Below, piece by piece: positions 40,954 to 50,060 of a DNA stretch of 61,811 nucleotides (positions are counted from its first letter, which is position 1; every line of letters starts with the position of its first letter). This DNA is from Ruminiclostridium sp. (GTDB lineage Bacteria; Bacillota; Clostridia; Oscillospirales; Ruminococcaceae): the NCBI GenBank assembly GCA_017635095.1, contig JAGBMA010000102.1, positions 1 to 61,811 of the forward strand. Reading direction: 5' to 3'. The notes below the pieces were generated by a model. That model saw nothing but the letters and a program-made list of their open reading frames with translations. It was not told the DNA's origin and searched no databases. The position numbers were made by a program, and so were the translations under genes.

Positions 40954-41802
40954 TCAGAACGTGAGTTCTTCGCCGGTCTGCAGATACTGCAGCCGGTCTC
41001 CGAGACTCTGTTTCATAATGCCGTAGCCTGTAAGTCCCGTACAGTGACAGGTGTATATCGTGCCGGTGTCTATGGTCATGAGCTCGTTCACCGTCTTTTC
41101 GACATGATCTATCGAGCATGACAGCTTTCGGGTAGAGCTTCCCATCATGTGGAACCCGCCTATCACCGAAACGATATTTGTATTCGGGAACCGCCGCTTC
41201 ACAGTCCTGAGCACATTGGTAATACCGCAGAGCGAACAGGGTGCAACGACGACTGCACCGGCATGACGGTCATTGTCGGGAAAGATCACATAAAACGACT
41301 CATGACCGAAATCATCGCGTATTATCCTGCCCTCATCTTTCATGAACAGATTCTTGTCCTCACAGTAGAACGAACTGTCCGGGTGTTCATTCGACATGGC
41401 GAAGAAACCGCTGTCGATCTGCTGGAAATTGTTATAGAGCACAAAGTTATCCGGGTGTTCGTCATGCAGATAACCGAATTTGTTCATGTGAACGCGGATA
41501 AGCGACTGCTTCAGGTAATAATCGTTCAGACAAGCTTTCTTCGCATATATCCGTATATTCTTGTTCTGCTTATATACTTCGTCAAGTCCTCCGGTGTGCG
41601 TATAGTAGTTGTGTGAGATCATAACGGCGGAGATCCCGGTAATATCTATCCCGAGACGCTTCGCATTGAACATGATCCTGTCCGAAGCTCCGGTATCTAT
41701 AAGATAGCGTATGCCGGCATTCTCAACGTATAATGAGATGCCGTGTTCAACCTTCAGTTTTTCGGAAGCGCTTGTGTTTTCTATAAGTGCAACTATCCGC
41801 AT
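40954..41802 (-). CDS. Metallo-beta-lactamase-fold protein with altered metal motif
   Basis: 282 residues matching the MBL-fold group annotated as 7,8-dihydropterin-6-methyl-4-(beta-D-ribofuranosyl)-aminobenzene 5'-phosphate synthase-like. The usual SHGHYDHTGG is here SHNYYTHTGG: the second His is Tyr and the Asp is Thr. CSHxG is CSLCG, losing another ligand. GGFHM and the C-terminal CHCTG remain. Only part of the binuclear metal site is kept. The protein may bind one metal, another cofactor, or be non-catalytic. It sits 30 bases upstream of the amylase gene and 20 bases downstream of an aminotransferase gene. Confidence 0.8.
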   Translation of the reverse strand: MRIVALIENTSASEKLKVEHGISLYVENAGIRYLIDTGASDRIMFNAKRLGIDITGISAVMISHNYYTHTGGLDEVYKQNKNIRIYAKKACLNDYYLKQSLIRVHMNKFGYLHDEHPDNFVLYNNFQQIDSGFFAMSNEHPDSSFYCEDKNLFMKDEGRIIRDDFGHESFYVIFPDNDRHAGAVVVAPCSLCGITNVLRTVKRRFPNTNIVSVIGGFHMMGSSTRKLSCSIDHVEKTVNELMTIDTGTIYTCHCTGLTGYGIMKQSLGDRLQYLQTGEELTF

Positions 41803-41822
41803 TTTCCATACCTTCCGGTCAT

Positions 41823-42986
41823 TTATTTTGTCATGAACTTCCTGATGTTTTCAAGCCTGTTGAGCGCATCATTCAGGGTTTTGTTCTTCTTTGCGAAGTG
41901 CAGCCTTATATATCGGTTTTCCGGCTCTTTAAAGAAGCTCGATCCGGGGACTGCACCGACCCCTACGCGCTCCGCAAGCTTTTCACAGAAATCAAGGTCG
42001 CTCTCATATCCGTACTCCGATATATCGAGCAGTATGTAATACGCTCCTTCGGGAACGGTATGCCGGATGCCTATATCATCAAGTCCTTTCAGGAACAGAT
42101 CACGTTTTTCGGTGTACTCCGCCCTGAGCTGAACATAATAGTCGTCGGTAAATCCAAGCCCGGTGACTGCTGCTTCCTGAAGCGGTGCGGCAGCTCCCAC
42201 AGTCAGAAAATCATGCACTTTTTTTGCTGTATCAATTATCTCCGGCGAGGCTATAACATATCCGAGCCTCCAGCCTGTGATCGAGTAGGTCTTTGAAAGC
42301 GAACTGCACTGGATCACACGTTCTCTCATGCCCGGAAGCGTGGATATATATGTATGCTTATGGGGTGCATAAACGATGTGTTCATATACCTCGTCGGTTA
42401 TTATGAACGCATCATATTTTTTTGCAAGTTCAGCGATAGTTTCAAGCTCTTCGTAAGTAAAAACCTTTCCGCAGGGATTTGACGGATTGCATAGTATAAG
42501 AGCTTTCGGGTGCTGTCTGAATGCGGCTTCAAGCACATCTGCGTCAAAACGGAAATCCGGCGGGACAAGCGGAACATATATCGGCTCTGCGCCGGAAAGT
42601 ATCGTATCCGCACCGTAGTTCTCATAGAACGGCGAAAAAACGATCACTTTGTCGCCGGGGTCGGTTACGCTCATCATAGCGGTCATCATAGCTTCCGTGC
42701 TTCCGCAGGTGACAACGATCTCTGCATTCGGGTCGATCTTCTGACCGGAGAAATGCTCGTACTTGCGGGCAAGTGCTTCACGGAAATTCTGTGCGCCCCA
42801 GGTTATGGAATACTGGTGAAAATCCTCATGAGCGACCGCCTCAAGCCTGCTGAGTATCTCTGCAGGCGGGTCAAAATCAGGAAATCCCTGTGAAAGATTG
42901 ACTGCGCCGTATTTGTTTGATATGCGTGTCATGCGGCGGATAACCGAATCGGTAAATCCCGCAGTTCTTTTTGAGAGTGAAGGCAT
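41823..42986 (-). CDS. Class I/II aminotransferase
   Basis: 387 residues, fold type I PLP enzyme. It has NLSQGFPDFDPP near the start, CNPSNPCGKVF, a DEVYEH segment, and the PLP lysine in SSLSKTYSITGWRLGYV. It is close to the aspartate/kynurenine/methionine aminotransferase subgroup that includes MtnE and PatA-type enzymes; the amino donor is not predictable. It begins behind GGGGAAAG. It heads a likely three-gene unit with the MBL-fold protein and the GH13 enzyme, although the products share no obvious pathway. Confidence 0.88.
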   Translation of the reverse strand: MPSLSKRTAGFTDSVIRRMTRISNKYGAVNLSQGFPDFDPPAEILSRLEAVAHEDFHQYSITWGAQNFREALARKYEHFSGQKIDPNAEIVVTCGSTEAMMTAMMSVTDPGDKVIVFSPFYENYGADTILSGAEPIYVPLVPPDFRFDADVLEAAFRQHPKALILCNPSNPCGKVFTYEELETIAELAKKYDAFIITDEVYEHIVYAPHKHTYISTLPGMRERVIQCSSLSKTYSITGWRLGYVIASPEIIDTAKKVHDFLTVGAAAPLQEAAVTGLGFTDDYYVQLRAEYTEKRDLFLKGLDDIGIRHTVPEGAYYILLDISEYGYESDLDFCEKLAERVGVGAVPGSSFFKEPENRYIRLHFAKKNKTLNDALNRLENIRKFMTK

Positions 42987-43004
42987 AGAACTTTCCCCTT
43001 TTTG

Positions 43005-45497
43005 TCAGATTTCGTCATCATCGTCATCGAGCCGAACCCGTCTCAGCAGCGGACTTGCCTTAGACGGTCCGAAAAGTGCGTCCATGACGTGCTTGGTCTT
43101 GTGCGAAACGGGAAGCCCGTCCGAATCCAGCAGGTTCTCCTCCCGTGAAAATCCGTCGTCCCGTGTGATACCTTCAAGTATCTGTGAGAAATCGGCTTTT
43201 CCGTCCTGTTCATCATTCGTGATACCGGTGCCGTCGGCGCTGTAGCTCTTGTAAGCTGCAAAAACGTTCGCCGGAGCTGGCTGGGGTGCAGGCTGTTCAA
43301 CAAGCTCCTCAGCAGAGATCTGACCGTCAACTTCTTCCTCGGTGTCCTGACGTCTGCGGTCATATTTTTCGATAGTCTGGCGGAGCTTCTCGTATGGCGA
43401 CGGTTCTATATAGTCATTGTTTTCCTTGGACTCAAAAATGCTGTTGCGTTTTGGGATAAAAACCTTTACGTCCTCTTCCTGTTCCATTATCGGATCGTTA
43501 TAGCTTCGTCCGTAAGATCTGTTATTATCCCGCGGTTCGGGCTTTCTTCCGCCTTCAACGGCAGCCCGGCGCTCCTCATCACGATCCTGTTTTACCCGTG
43601 AAACGAATGAAGTGCCCCGGTTCTCATCTCCGTTCGGGATCACCACAGCCCGTGACTTCTTCGCAAACTCCTGTGCCTGCGGCGAACCGCTCTTTATTAT
43701 GCGTGATGCGGGAGCAGTTCTCGGCTGGGCAGGCTGATAGAACTGGTTAAACCCGCCGTTTGCTGCAACGGGCTGCTGAGCGTAATTGCTGACATTGGAA
43801 TAACCCTGACGCGCTGCCGCAAATCCCTGTGCTGCCACCTGCTGTGCGGCATTGTTGTCCGTGTACTGTGACGGATAGCTGTAAGCCTGTTTTCCTGCAG
43901 GATCATAGTTCGGGTATGACTGCTGAGGGAACTGATAAGGGCGGGGCTGCTGAGCGGACTGATTTTTAGCCTTGTCCGCCGCGAAAAGCTTCCTTACGGC
44001 TTCCATTGCAGCCTTTTCGGATTCCGCAAGAGTTGAGGTGTTGGGTGACGGCGAGATCGATGCGGCGGCAGCTTCCCTGTCAACTTTCTCAAAGACGAAC
44101 TTCTTTATCTGCTTACCGTTCTCGGTCATCTCTACGGGTTCATCAACTTCTTCTCTGACCGTCTCTTCTTCTTTCTTTTCAAAGATCGCAGTCCGCTTCT
44201 TGGACGCGAACTCATCTCCGCGTGAGAGCTCGATAAACTCATTCAGCTGTTTTTCGCCGGCTTCACCGAGTAGGATATCATCTTTCAGCCGCAGCTCCTT
44301 CTGATACCATATCGAGAAGTCTCTCTGTGTCATATCCACGTTTACTCTCGCTGCCATTTCCTTGTACAGCGCGTCCATTTTTGCCGTGACAGTCTCCTTG
44401 TCAACATAAACTATCTTCGGCTCGTCTTTGTCGTGGTCTTCATCGTCCGTTGCGATGACCGCAGCCGATGCTGCCACCGCTTCCGCGAGTTCCGGATCGT
44501 CTATCTTCATAAGCTCAAGACAGGTGCCGCCCTCGCGCTGGATCCTGCTGCAGTAATCAAAGTCGTACTCTTCATCGCGTATGTAGTAATCTCCGCATCT
44601 TGCGCATTTCTGCAGATACGCGCCGCTTTGGGCGGAGACATCTATCTCAAGATCTATGATAGCCTTGAAAGAGCCGGGAACATAAACATACTGCGGGACA
44701 GACGAGAGGGATTTGATTATGGTCTTGGCCATGCTGTCGTTTTTATCGGGGATATAATTCTTTATGGACGAGAAGGCGTCCATTGCGATCTTATCGGTAA
44801 GTTCGGGGTTTTTACGAGAACGATACCCGTCCTTATACTCGATGTTTTTGAGCTGATTTCTGGCGATCTCTTTTGCTGCGCTGTTCATGACGAACGGCGA
44901 ATTGGGCAGTCTCCCGGCGGAGAAAACACCCACGGAGGCTATCTCCGATATCGGGAAGCCTTGTTCGTTCGCCGCGACATTGAAGAGCAGATCGAAGTAG
45001 TTTGCTCTCGATACCGCCTGCATAGGCGAAGATATCTTGATGCCGAACACGAAATCAGACTTTACACGGGCATACTCCTGCATTTTGAGCAGATTTGTCC
45101 ATTCGTTTATCGCCTTGTTGTATCTGTATTCGGACAAGCGCCCGAAAATTGCTTTCTCAAAGGGATTGCGGCATTTTATAAAACTCTGCCAAAGTGTATT
45201 CACGCTGATCTCGCTCTGTTTGCAGAGATAATCTATCCAGCAATCAACAACGATCTTCTCAAAGGTCGTCCTCATATTCTGCTCGTAATACTTGTGACAG
45301 CCCGAAATAGAGTTCCTGATGGAATAAACATCATCGACATTGTATTCGCCGGTCCTTGCGGCAAGTCTGCACAGATCGGTGCAGTGCTCAAGGAAAAGCG
45401 AAAAATCATATCTGCAGAAATTCATAAGATTGCTCGGGTAGAACAATGTGTAGATATCATCAGAATTTTTTCCGGCTATATTAAGCTGACGAGGCAT
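43005..45497 (-). CDS. Large DUF6076-like protein with zinc site and disordered tail
   Basis: 830 residues. The N-terminal ~330 are helical and end in a zinc-ribbon-like motif (KCARCGDYY and a later C..C around YCSRIQREGGTC), which resembles DUF6076. Residues ~350-480 are charged, then a long Gln/Pro/Ala/Tyr-rich disordered stretch (~500-640) and an acidic end (RLDDDDDEI). Cytoplasmic, no membrane segment. ATG 45497 lies 8 bases after AGGTGA; GTG 45509 overlaps that site. Function is unknown. The low-complexity middle could support condensate or multivalent binding, which is only a suggestion. Confidence 0.75.
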   Translation of the reverse strand: MPRQLNIAGKNSDDIYTLFYPSNLMNFCRYDFSLFLEHCTDLCRLAARTGEYNVDDVYSIRNSISGCHKYYEQNMRTTFEKIVVDCWIDYLCKQSEISVNTLWQSFIKCRNPFEKAIFGRLSEYRYNKAINEWTNLLKMQEYARVKSDFVFGIKISSPMQAVSRANYFDLLFNVAANEQGFPISEIASVGVFSAGRLPNSPFVMNSAAKEIARNQLKNIEYKDGYRSRKNPELTDKIAMDAFSSIKNYIPDKNDSMAKTIIKSLSSVPQYVYVPGSFKAIIDLEIDVSAQSGAYLQKCARCGDYYIRDEEYDFDYCSRIQREGGTCLELMKIDDPELAEAVAASAAVIATDDEDHDKDEPKIVYVDKETVTAKMDALYKEMAARVNVDMTQRDFSIWYQKELRLKDDILLGEAGEKQLNEFIELSRGDEFASKKRTAIFEKKEEETVREEVDEPVEMTENGKQIKKFVFEKVDREAAAASISPSPNTSTLAESEKAAMEAVRKLFAADKAKNQSAQQPRPYQFPQQSYPNYDPAGKQAYSYPSQYTDNNAAQQVAAQGFAAARQGYSNVSNYAQQPVAANGGFNQFYQPAQPRTAPASRIIKSGSPQAQEFAKKSRAVVIPNGDENRGTSFVSRVKQDRDEERRAAVEGGRKPEPRDNNRSYGRSYNDPIMEQEEDVKVFIPKRNSIFESKENNDYIEPSPYEKLRQTIEKYDRRRQDTEEEVDGQISAEELVEQPAPQPAPANVFAAYKSYSADGTGITNDEQDGKADFSQILEGITRDDGFSREENLLDSDGLPVSHKTKHVMDALFGPSKASPLLRRVRLDDDDDEI

Positions 45498-45533
45498 AAA
45501 GAGGCTCACCTTCCTTTCGTTTACGGATCGGTA

Positions 45534-46451
45534 TCATTCATACAGCAGATCTTCGTCCGGCTCGACAACTACCGCAACTGCGGGCGTTGTCTCCGCGGTG
45601 CCGAAGTATTCTTCATTTCCGAAGTCATGTACTTCAAAGTATGTCGGTTCTTCCGCGGAAGACTCTTCTTCCTCTTCCTTGGGATTGTTTCTGAGTTCTT
45701 CCGCCTGCCTGAACATATCTGTTATGTTCTTGGCTCTTCCGTCAATATAAAGCTCGTTGTTATTGAGCCATTTATAGACCACATGAGACTGATCCATGGT
45801 TACAAGGACTTTCTGGCTGTAAAGATGCTTGTAGCAGTTCAGATACGGGAGCTTTATATCGTCTTCCGTCTTTTCGATGTAGTATGTTGTGAGACTTCTT
45901 TCGTTGCCTGCATCATCGACATACATCACAACGCGGTAAGACTTGTCGGGAGAATAGGTGTACTCTGAGGAACGTTTGGTGATGTCACATTCCGTGATCT
46001 GGAGAAGGGTCTGCATAGTCAGGTTGAAATGCAGCATCGTAAGGTACACGAGAGTACCGACAACGAACATGAGCAGATACACCGTCCCGAGGATCGTCTT
46101 GAATGTCTCGTTCGTAGCCGCGGCAAGGAACGTGAATGCGCATATCACCACCGGCGGTACTATAAGATACCACTGACCGAATGCGATTATAAGCAGAACA
46201 AACGCAACAAGCGGCGCTATGCATACGGAGATCCTTGTAAGTACCTGATGCCTTGTATAGAACATTATCCCCGCAAAAACGAAGTTGACAAGGATATAGA
46301 GGAGAAAGAGCGGTACATCATTCACAGGCTCAAGGTAATATGCAAACGAAAGCCAGTCGATATAGGCGATAAAAACCGGAAGTCCGAGTGAAAGCACGGA
46401 AACACCGAGCTTTACCCACTTGTTCCTTAAAATGTCAAGAACTTTATCCAT
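45534..46451 (-). CDS. Membrane protein of unknown function with acidic C-terminal domain
   Basis: 305 residues. Five or six hydrophobic helices occupy about residues 12-150, then a ~150-residue soluble domain with repeated charged/aromatic strands (SEYTYSPDKSYRVVMYVDD), ending in an acidic tail (EPDEDLLYE). No family is recognised. It lies 36 bases upstream of the DUF6076-like gene and is probably in the same transcript. Start follows GAAAGGTAAATA. Confidence 0.7.
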   Translation of the reverse strand: MDKVLDILRNKWVKLGVSVLSLGLPVFIAYIDWLSFAYYLEPVNDVPLFLLYILVNFVFAGIMFYTRHQVLTRISVCIAPLVAFVLLIIAFGQWYLIVPPVVICAFTFLAAATNETFKTILGTVYLLMFVVGTLVYLTMLHFNLTMQTLLQITECDITKRSSEYTYSPDKSYRVVMYVDDAGNERSLTTYYIEKTEDDIKLPYLNCYKHLYSQKVLVTMDQSHVVYKWLNNNELYIDGRAKNITDMFRQAEELRNNPKEEEEESSAEEPTYFEVHDFGNEEYFGTAETTPAVAVVVEPDEDLLYE

Positions 46452-46763
46452 TATTTACCTTTCTTTTTTTAAGTAAAAATATCTGGACGCAAATAGCCAA
46501 TATATCTTATATTCTACACCAAAACGAGCAAAATTTCAATAGAAAAAGTGAATTTTTTATAAAATACCAAAAAAAAGCGGCAATTTTCCACATTCGTTCA
46601 CAAATTCCGTTATGCTGAACAAAATGGTTGGTTATAATTATCAGTTGGAAACGTTCACAAAAAAATAAATTTGTCTAAAACAAGGAAATTGCGGAAATAT
46701 AATGAAATAAAGCGCCGGATATGGTATAATGATATCAATGAAAGCAAAGGAGCGGAACCCGAT
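46452..46763. other. AT-rich intergenic region between divergent genes
   Basis: About 310 bp with no gene. It must hold the minus-strand promoter for the membrane protein (a weak TATAAG near 46510 on that strand) and the plus-strand promoter for the PFK gene. The latter shows an extended -10, TGGTATAAT (46722-46730), with no clear -35. No hairpin or repeat stands out. Confidence 0.5.
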
Positions 46764-47981
46764 ATGAATATTGCAATTGCCCAGTCCGGAGGTCCGACGT
46801 GTGCCATTAACGCGTCACTTGTAGGCGCATTCGCCGAAGCACTGAAAACTCCTGATATTGACGCAGTTTTCGGCTCGATCAACGGCATCGAGGGGATTAT
46901 AAACAATAACCTGATCGACCTCAAAAACTTTATCCGCACTAACGACGACATGGAGCTCCTGAAACAGACCCCTTCCACTGTCCTCGGTTCCTGCAGATAC
47001 AAGCTCCCCGATATGGAAACGGACAGCACCGTATATGAACAGATAATGAGCTGTTTCCGCAAACACGATATCCGCGCATTCTTCTACATAGGCGGAAACG
47101 ATTCTATGGATACGGTCATGAAGTTGTCGGCTTATGCACAGGAGCATAACGAAAATGTGCGCATCATCGGTATTCCCAAGACCATAGACAATGACCTCTG
47201 TGCTACCGACCACACTCCGGGCTTCGGTTCCGCCGCAAAATATGTTGCCACCACAGTCCAGGAGATCGTCTGCGACAGCTCGGTCTATAGCGTCGAATCC
47301 GTTACCATAATAGAGATCATGGGACGTCACGCGGGCTGGCTCACAGCTTCGACCTGCGTTATACGCGCAAACGGGGTCAATGCACCGCACCTTATTTACC
47401 TGCCCGAAGGCAATTTCAGCACAGAGCGGTTCCTTGAAGATGTAAAGCGTGAACAGGCAAAGCACAAAGCCGTTGTTATTGCAGTCTCCGAGGGCATCGA
47501 GCTTGACGATGAGAGCTGCCGGTCGGGAGTTACCGACAACTTCGGTCACAAGTACCTGTCCGGTGTCGGTAAACAGCTCGAAAACCTTGTGCGTGAGAGA
47601 TTCGGCTGTAAGGTGCGCTCCATAGAACTGAATGTTATGCAGCGCTGTTCATCTCACCTCTGCTCAAAGACCGATATTGACGAGGCTTTTGCCATAGGTG
47701 CAGCCGGGGTCCGTGCCGCGCTCGCAGGAGAGACCGGTAAAACTATGGTATTCAAGCGCATCAGCGATGTTCCCTACATTATCGACATCGTATCCGTCCC
47801 CGCTTCCGAGACTGCAAACAAAGAGAAGATGCTGCCGAAGGAGTGGATCACTCCGGACGGAACAAACGTAAACGAACAGGCTCTGCGCTACTTTCTGCCG
47901 CTCATTCAGGGCGAAAACGTTCTCCGTATGCGCAACGGTATGCCCGAGCACTTCAAGATAAAGGAAGAAGTGCTGAAATAA
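46764..47981 (+). CDS. Pyrophosphate-type 6-phosphofructokinase
   Basis: 405 residues. IAQSGGPTCAINASL replaces the classical GGDxPG start, and the donor motif is GGNDS, so the residue equal to Gly104 is Asp; PKTIDNDLCATD gives Lys at the Gly124 position. Asp104/Lys124 is the signature of PPi-dependent PFKs. MGRHAGWLTA is conserved. The enzyme reversibly phosphorylates fructose 6-phosphate with PPi, and members of the family can also act on sedoheptulose 7-phosphate. ATG 46764 follows AAAGGAGCGGAACCC. It overlaps the next start (TAATG). Confidence 0.92.
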   Translation: MNIAIAQSGGPTCAINASLVGAFAEALKTPDIDAVFGSINGIEGIINNNLIDLKNFIRTNDDMELLKQTPSTVLGSCRYKLPDMETDSTVYEQIMSCFRKHDIRAFFYIGGNDSMDTVMKLSAYAQEHNENVRIIGIPKTIDNDLCATDHTPGFGSAAKYVATTVQEIVCDSSVYSVESVTIIEIMGRHAGWLTASTCVIRANGVNAPHLIYLPEGNFSTERFLEDVKREQAKHKAVVIAVSEGIELDDESCRSGVTDNFGHKYLSGVGKQLENLVRERFGCKVRSIELNVMQRCSSHLCSKTDIDEAFAIGAAGVRAALAGETGKTMVFKRISDVPYIIDIVSVPASETANKEKMLPKEWITPDGTNVNEQALRYFLPLIQGENVLRMRNGMPEHFKIKEEVLK

Positions 47982-48226
47982 TGGCAAGAATTGAATGTAA
48001 GTGCGGTCAGATAATTTGGAACGGAGAAACCCCAAACGATATAGAGTTCTGGGCATATTCCGACCGGACAATGGACAGCATACTCATGTCGGACAGCGTA
48101 TCATCGCCGGATTTTTCGGCCAATGCCGATTATAATGTATGGTTGTGCCCGCTGTGCAGACGGCTGTACATATTCAAAGGAAAGGACAATGTACCGCTGT
48201 ATGTTTACACTCCCGAAGAAAACTGA
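47981..48226 (+). CDS. Small protein with two CxC/CxxC cysteine pairs
   Basis: 81 residues: ARIECKCGQIIWNGETPNDI at the start and WLCPLCRRLYIF later would together form a zinc ribbon. No family function is known to me. It overlaps the PFK stop by one base (TAATG), so it is translated with it. The C-terminus reads VPLYVYTPEEN. Confidence 0.7.
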   Translation: MARIECKCGQIIWNGETPNDIEFWAYSDRTMDSILMSDSVSSPDFSANADYNVWLCPLCRRLYIFKGKDNVPLYVYTPEEN

Positions 48227-48593
48227 AGATTTCAGCGAGATACGCGTCTATATCTGCTCTCACCTTTCCGAAAGCCGGATACCCATTGATGATATAATAA
48301 CTCCCGACGTACTGTTCACAGATATCTTTGATAGGTACAACTGCATTTATATTTACAGACGAAAAAAGAAATACTATCTGAAAGTTGTTACAAATTATCG
48401 CTCGGAAGAAACCACTCACAAGTTCACCGACCTCGATGAACTGACATACGGACTTGTTTCACTCCAAATTATGCGAAAGGCATACCGTGAAAACAAACTT
48501 CATCATAAAGAGGCTTATCTTGAGTATATGAAAGAAGTCGATGAAGCGTATTACAACCGCGCCGCCGAGGAATGGGAACGAACACATATATAA
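48189..48593 (+). CDS. Hypothetical charged protein
   Basis: About 134 residues from ATG 48189, which follows AAAGGACA inside the end of the previous gene. It is soluble and rich in Tyr, Glu and Lys (IYIYRRKKKYYLKVVTNYRS) with a helical C-terminus (HHKEAYLEYMKEVDEAYYNR). No recognised domain. A later ATG at 48201 is possible. It is the last gene of the PFK unit and is followed by a strong terminator. Confidence 0.6.
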   Translation: MYRCMFTLPKKTEDFSEIRVYICSHLSESRIPIDDIITPDVLFTDIFDRYNCIYIYRRKKKYYLKVVTNYRSEETTHKFTDLDELTYGLVSLQIMRKAYRENKLHHKEAYLEYMKEVDEAYYNRAAEEWERTHI

Positions 48594-48610
48594 TTCAATA
48601 GTGACATAGA

Positions 48611-48645
48611 AAACTCCCGGAATTGGTTTTCCGGGAGTTTTTGTT
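48611..48645. terminator. Bidirectional terminator
   Basis: AAACTCCCGGAA (48611-48622) and TTCCGGGAGTTT (48629-48640) form a perfect 12-bp stem followed by TTTTG. It sits between convergent genes. Confidence 0.92.
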
Positions 48646-50042
48646 TATACAGGCATTACCTTATTTGCTTTGTCGGCGTGGACGGCGTCAATGCCGTTCT
48701 GCTTGTCGCGGCGCTTCTCGAAGAACTTCTCCGCTACCTGACCGAACATCGCGTAACTGAGAACATCCTCGTCCTGCTGAGCCCACTTTGCAGCCTCGGC
48801 TTTGAGCTTTTCGAGCTCAGGTTCAATGAGGTCTGCGGGACGGCAGTCTATCGGCTTCTCGTCACCGAGTATCTTCTTGCGGAACTCGGGGTCGATAGGT
48901 GCAGGTGTCTTACCGTATTCTCCCTTTACAAGACCCTTGAATTCCTTTGTGACTGTCTTGTAGCGCTCACCCATAATTACGTTGAACACTGCCTGTGTGC
49001 CGACGATCTGTGAGGTCGGAGTTACCAGCGGCGGGTAGCCCGCGTCTTTTCTTACACGCGGAACTTCCTGCAATACTTCGTCGAACTTGTCGGATTTGCC
49101 CGCCTGTTTGAGCTGTGAAAGCAGGTTGGAGAGCATTCCGCCGGGTACCTGATAAATGAGAGCGTTTGCATCGACAGCAAGCATCTTCGGGTCGAGCAGA
49201 CCGCTGTCAAGGTACTTCTTGCGGAGTTCCATGAAGTACGGACGAAGCTCTGTGAGCTGTTTAAGGTCGAGACCTGTGTCATAAGGCGTTCCCTGGAGTG
49301 CTGCTACCATTGACTCGGTAGGCGCATGGGAAGTACCGTTCGCAAGCGGAGACATTGCCGTATCTATCGCGTCAACTCCCGCTTCAATGCCCTTTAACAG
49401 ACACATGGAAGCAAGACCCGAGGTATAGTGCGTGTGGAGCTGGATCGGTATCTTTACGTTGGCTTTCAGAGCCTTTACAAGCTCCTCTGTGCGGTAAGGC
49501 GTGAGAAGCGCAGCCATATCCTTGATGCAGATAGAATCTGCGCCGCATTCCTCGATCTGCTTTGCATAGTTTACATAATAATCTGTAGTGAATATCTCAC
49601 CGAGTGTGTAGGAAATCGCGATCTGTGCATGAGCGCCCTCTTTTTTTGCAGCCTTTACAGCGGTCTGGAGGTTGCGCACGTCGTTGAGCGCGTCAAAAAT
49701 TCGGATTATGTCGATACCGTTGGCAACCGACTTCTGCACAAAATATTCGAGGACGTCATCAGCATAGTGACGATATCCGAGCATATTCTGCCCGCGGAAA
49801 AGCATCTGGAGCTTAGTATTCGGCATCTCGCGGCGAAGTATACGGAGTCTCTCCCACGGATCCTCATTGAGGAAGCGCAGACAGGAGTCGAAAGTAGCAC
49901 CGCCCCAGCACTCTACCGAGTAAAACCCGCACTTATCCATTGCGCTGAGTATCGGAAGCATCTCCGGAGTTGACATACGGGTGGCGATAAGAGACTGGTG
50001 CGCGTCACGGAGAACCGTTTCTGTTATCTTGACTTTAGCCAT
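48645..50042 (-). CDS. Carboxyltransferase subunit, OadA/pyruvate carboxylase B type (5S-like)
   Basis: 465 residues. VLRDAHQSLIATRM is the signature of the pyruvate/oxaloacetate carboxyltransferase barrel, with further conserved segments WGGATFDSCLRFL, RGQNMLGYRHY and QLHTHYTSGLA (metal histidines). The second half is the conserved carboxylase domain. It moves CO2 between biotin and pyruvate/oxaloacetate. The biotin domain is not fused; it is encoded by the next gene upstream in the operon (50061-50429). ATG 50042 follows AAAGGACTTGTTTGAA. Confidence 0.9.
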   Translation of the reverse strand: MAKVKITETVLRDAHQSLIATRMSTPEMLPILSAMDKCGFYSVECWGGATFDSCLRFLNEDPWERLRILRREMPNTKLQMLFRGQNMLGYRHYADDVLEYFVQKSVANGIDIIRIFDALNDVRNLQTAVKAAKKEGAHAQIAISYTLGEIFTTDYYVNYAKQIEECGADSICIKDMAALLTPYRTEELVKALKANVKIPIQLHTHYTSGLASMCLLKGIEAGVDAIDTAMSPLANGTSHAPTESMVAALQGTPYDTGLDLKQLTELRPYFMELRKKYLDSGLLDPKMLAVDANALIYQVPGGMLSNLLSQLKQAGKSDKFDEVLQEVPRVRKDAGYPPLVTPTSQIVGTQAVFNVIMGERYKTVTKEFKGLVKGEYGKTPAPIDPEFRKKILGDEKPIDCRPADLIEPELEKLKAEAAKWAQQDEDVLSYAMFGQVAEKFFEKRRDKQNGIDAVHADKANKVMPV

Positions 50043-50060
50043 TTCAAACAAGTCCTTTCC

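Noticed and set aside
44433..45968. 511-codon open frame on the plus strand
   Set aside because: It lies antisense to the DUF6076-like gene and the end of its membrane-protein neighbour. It has no ribosome site or recognisable domain, and its composition is that of the complement of a real gene.
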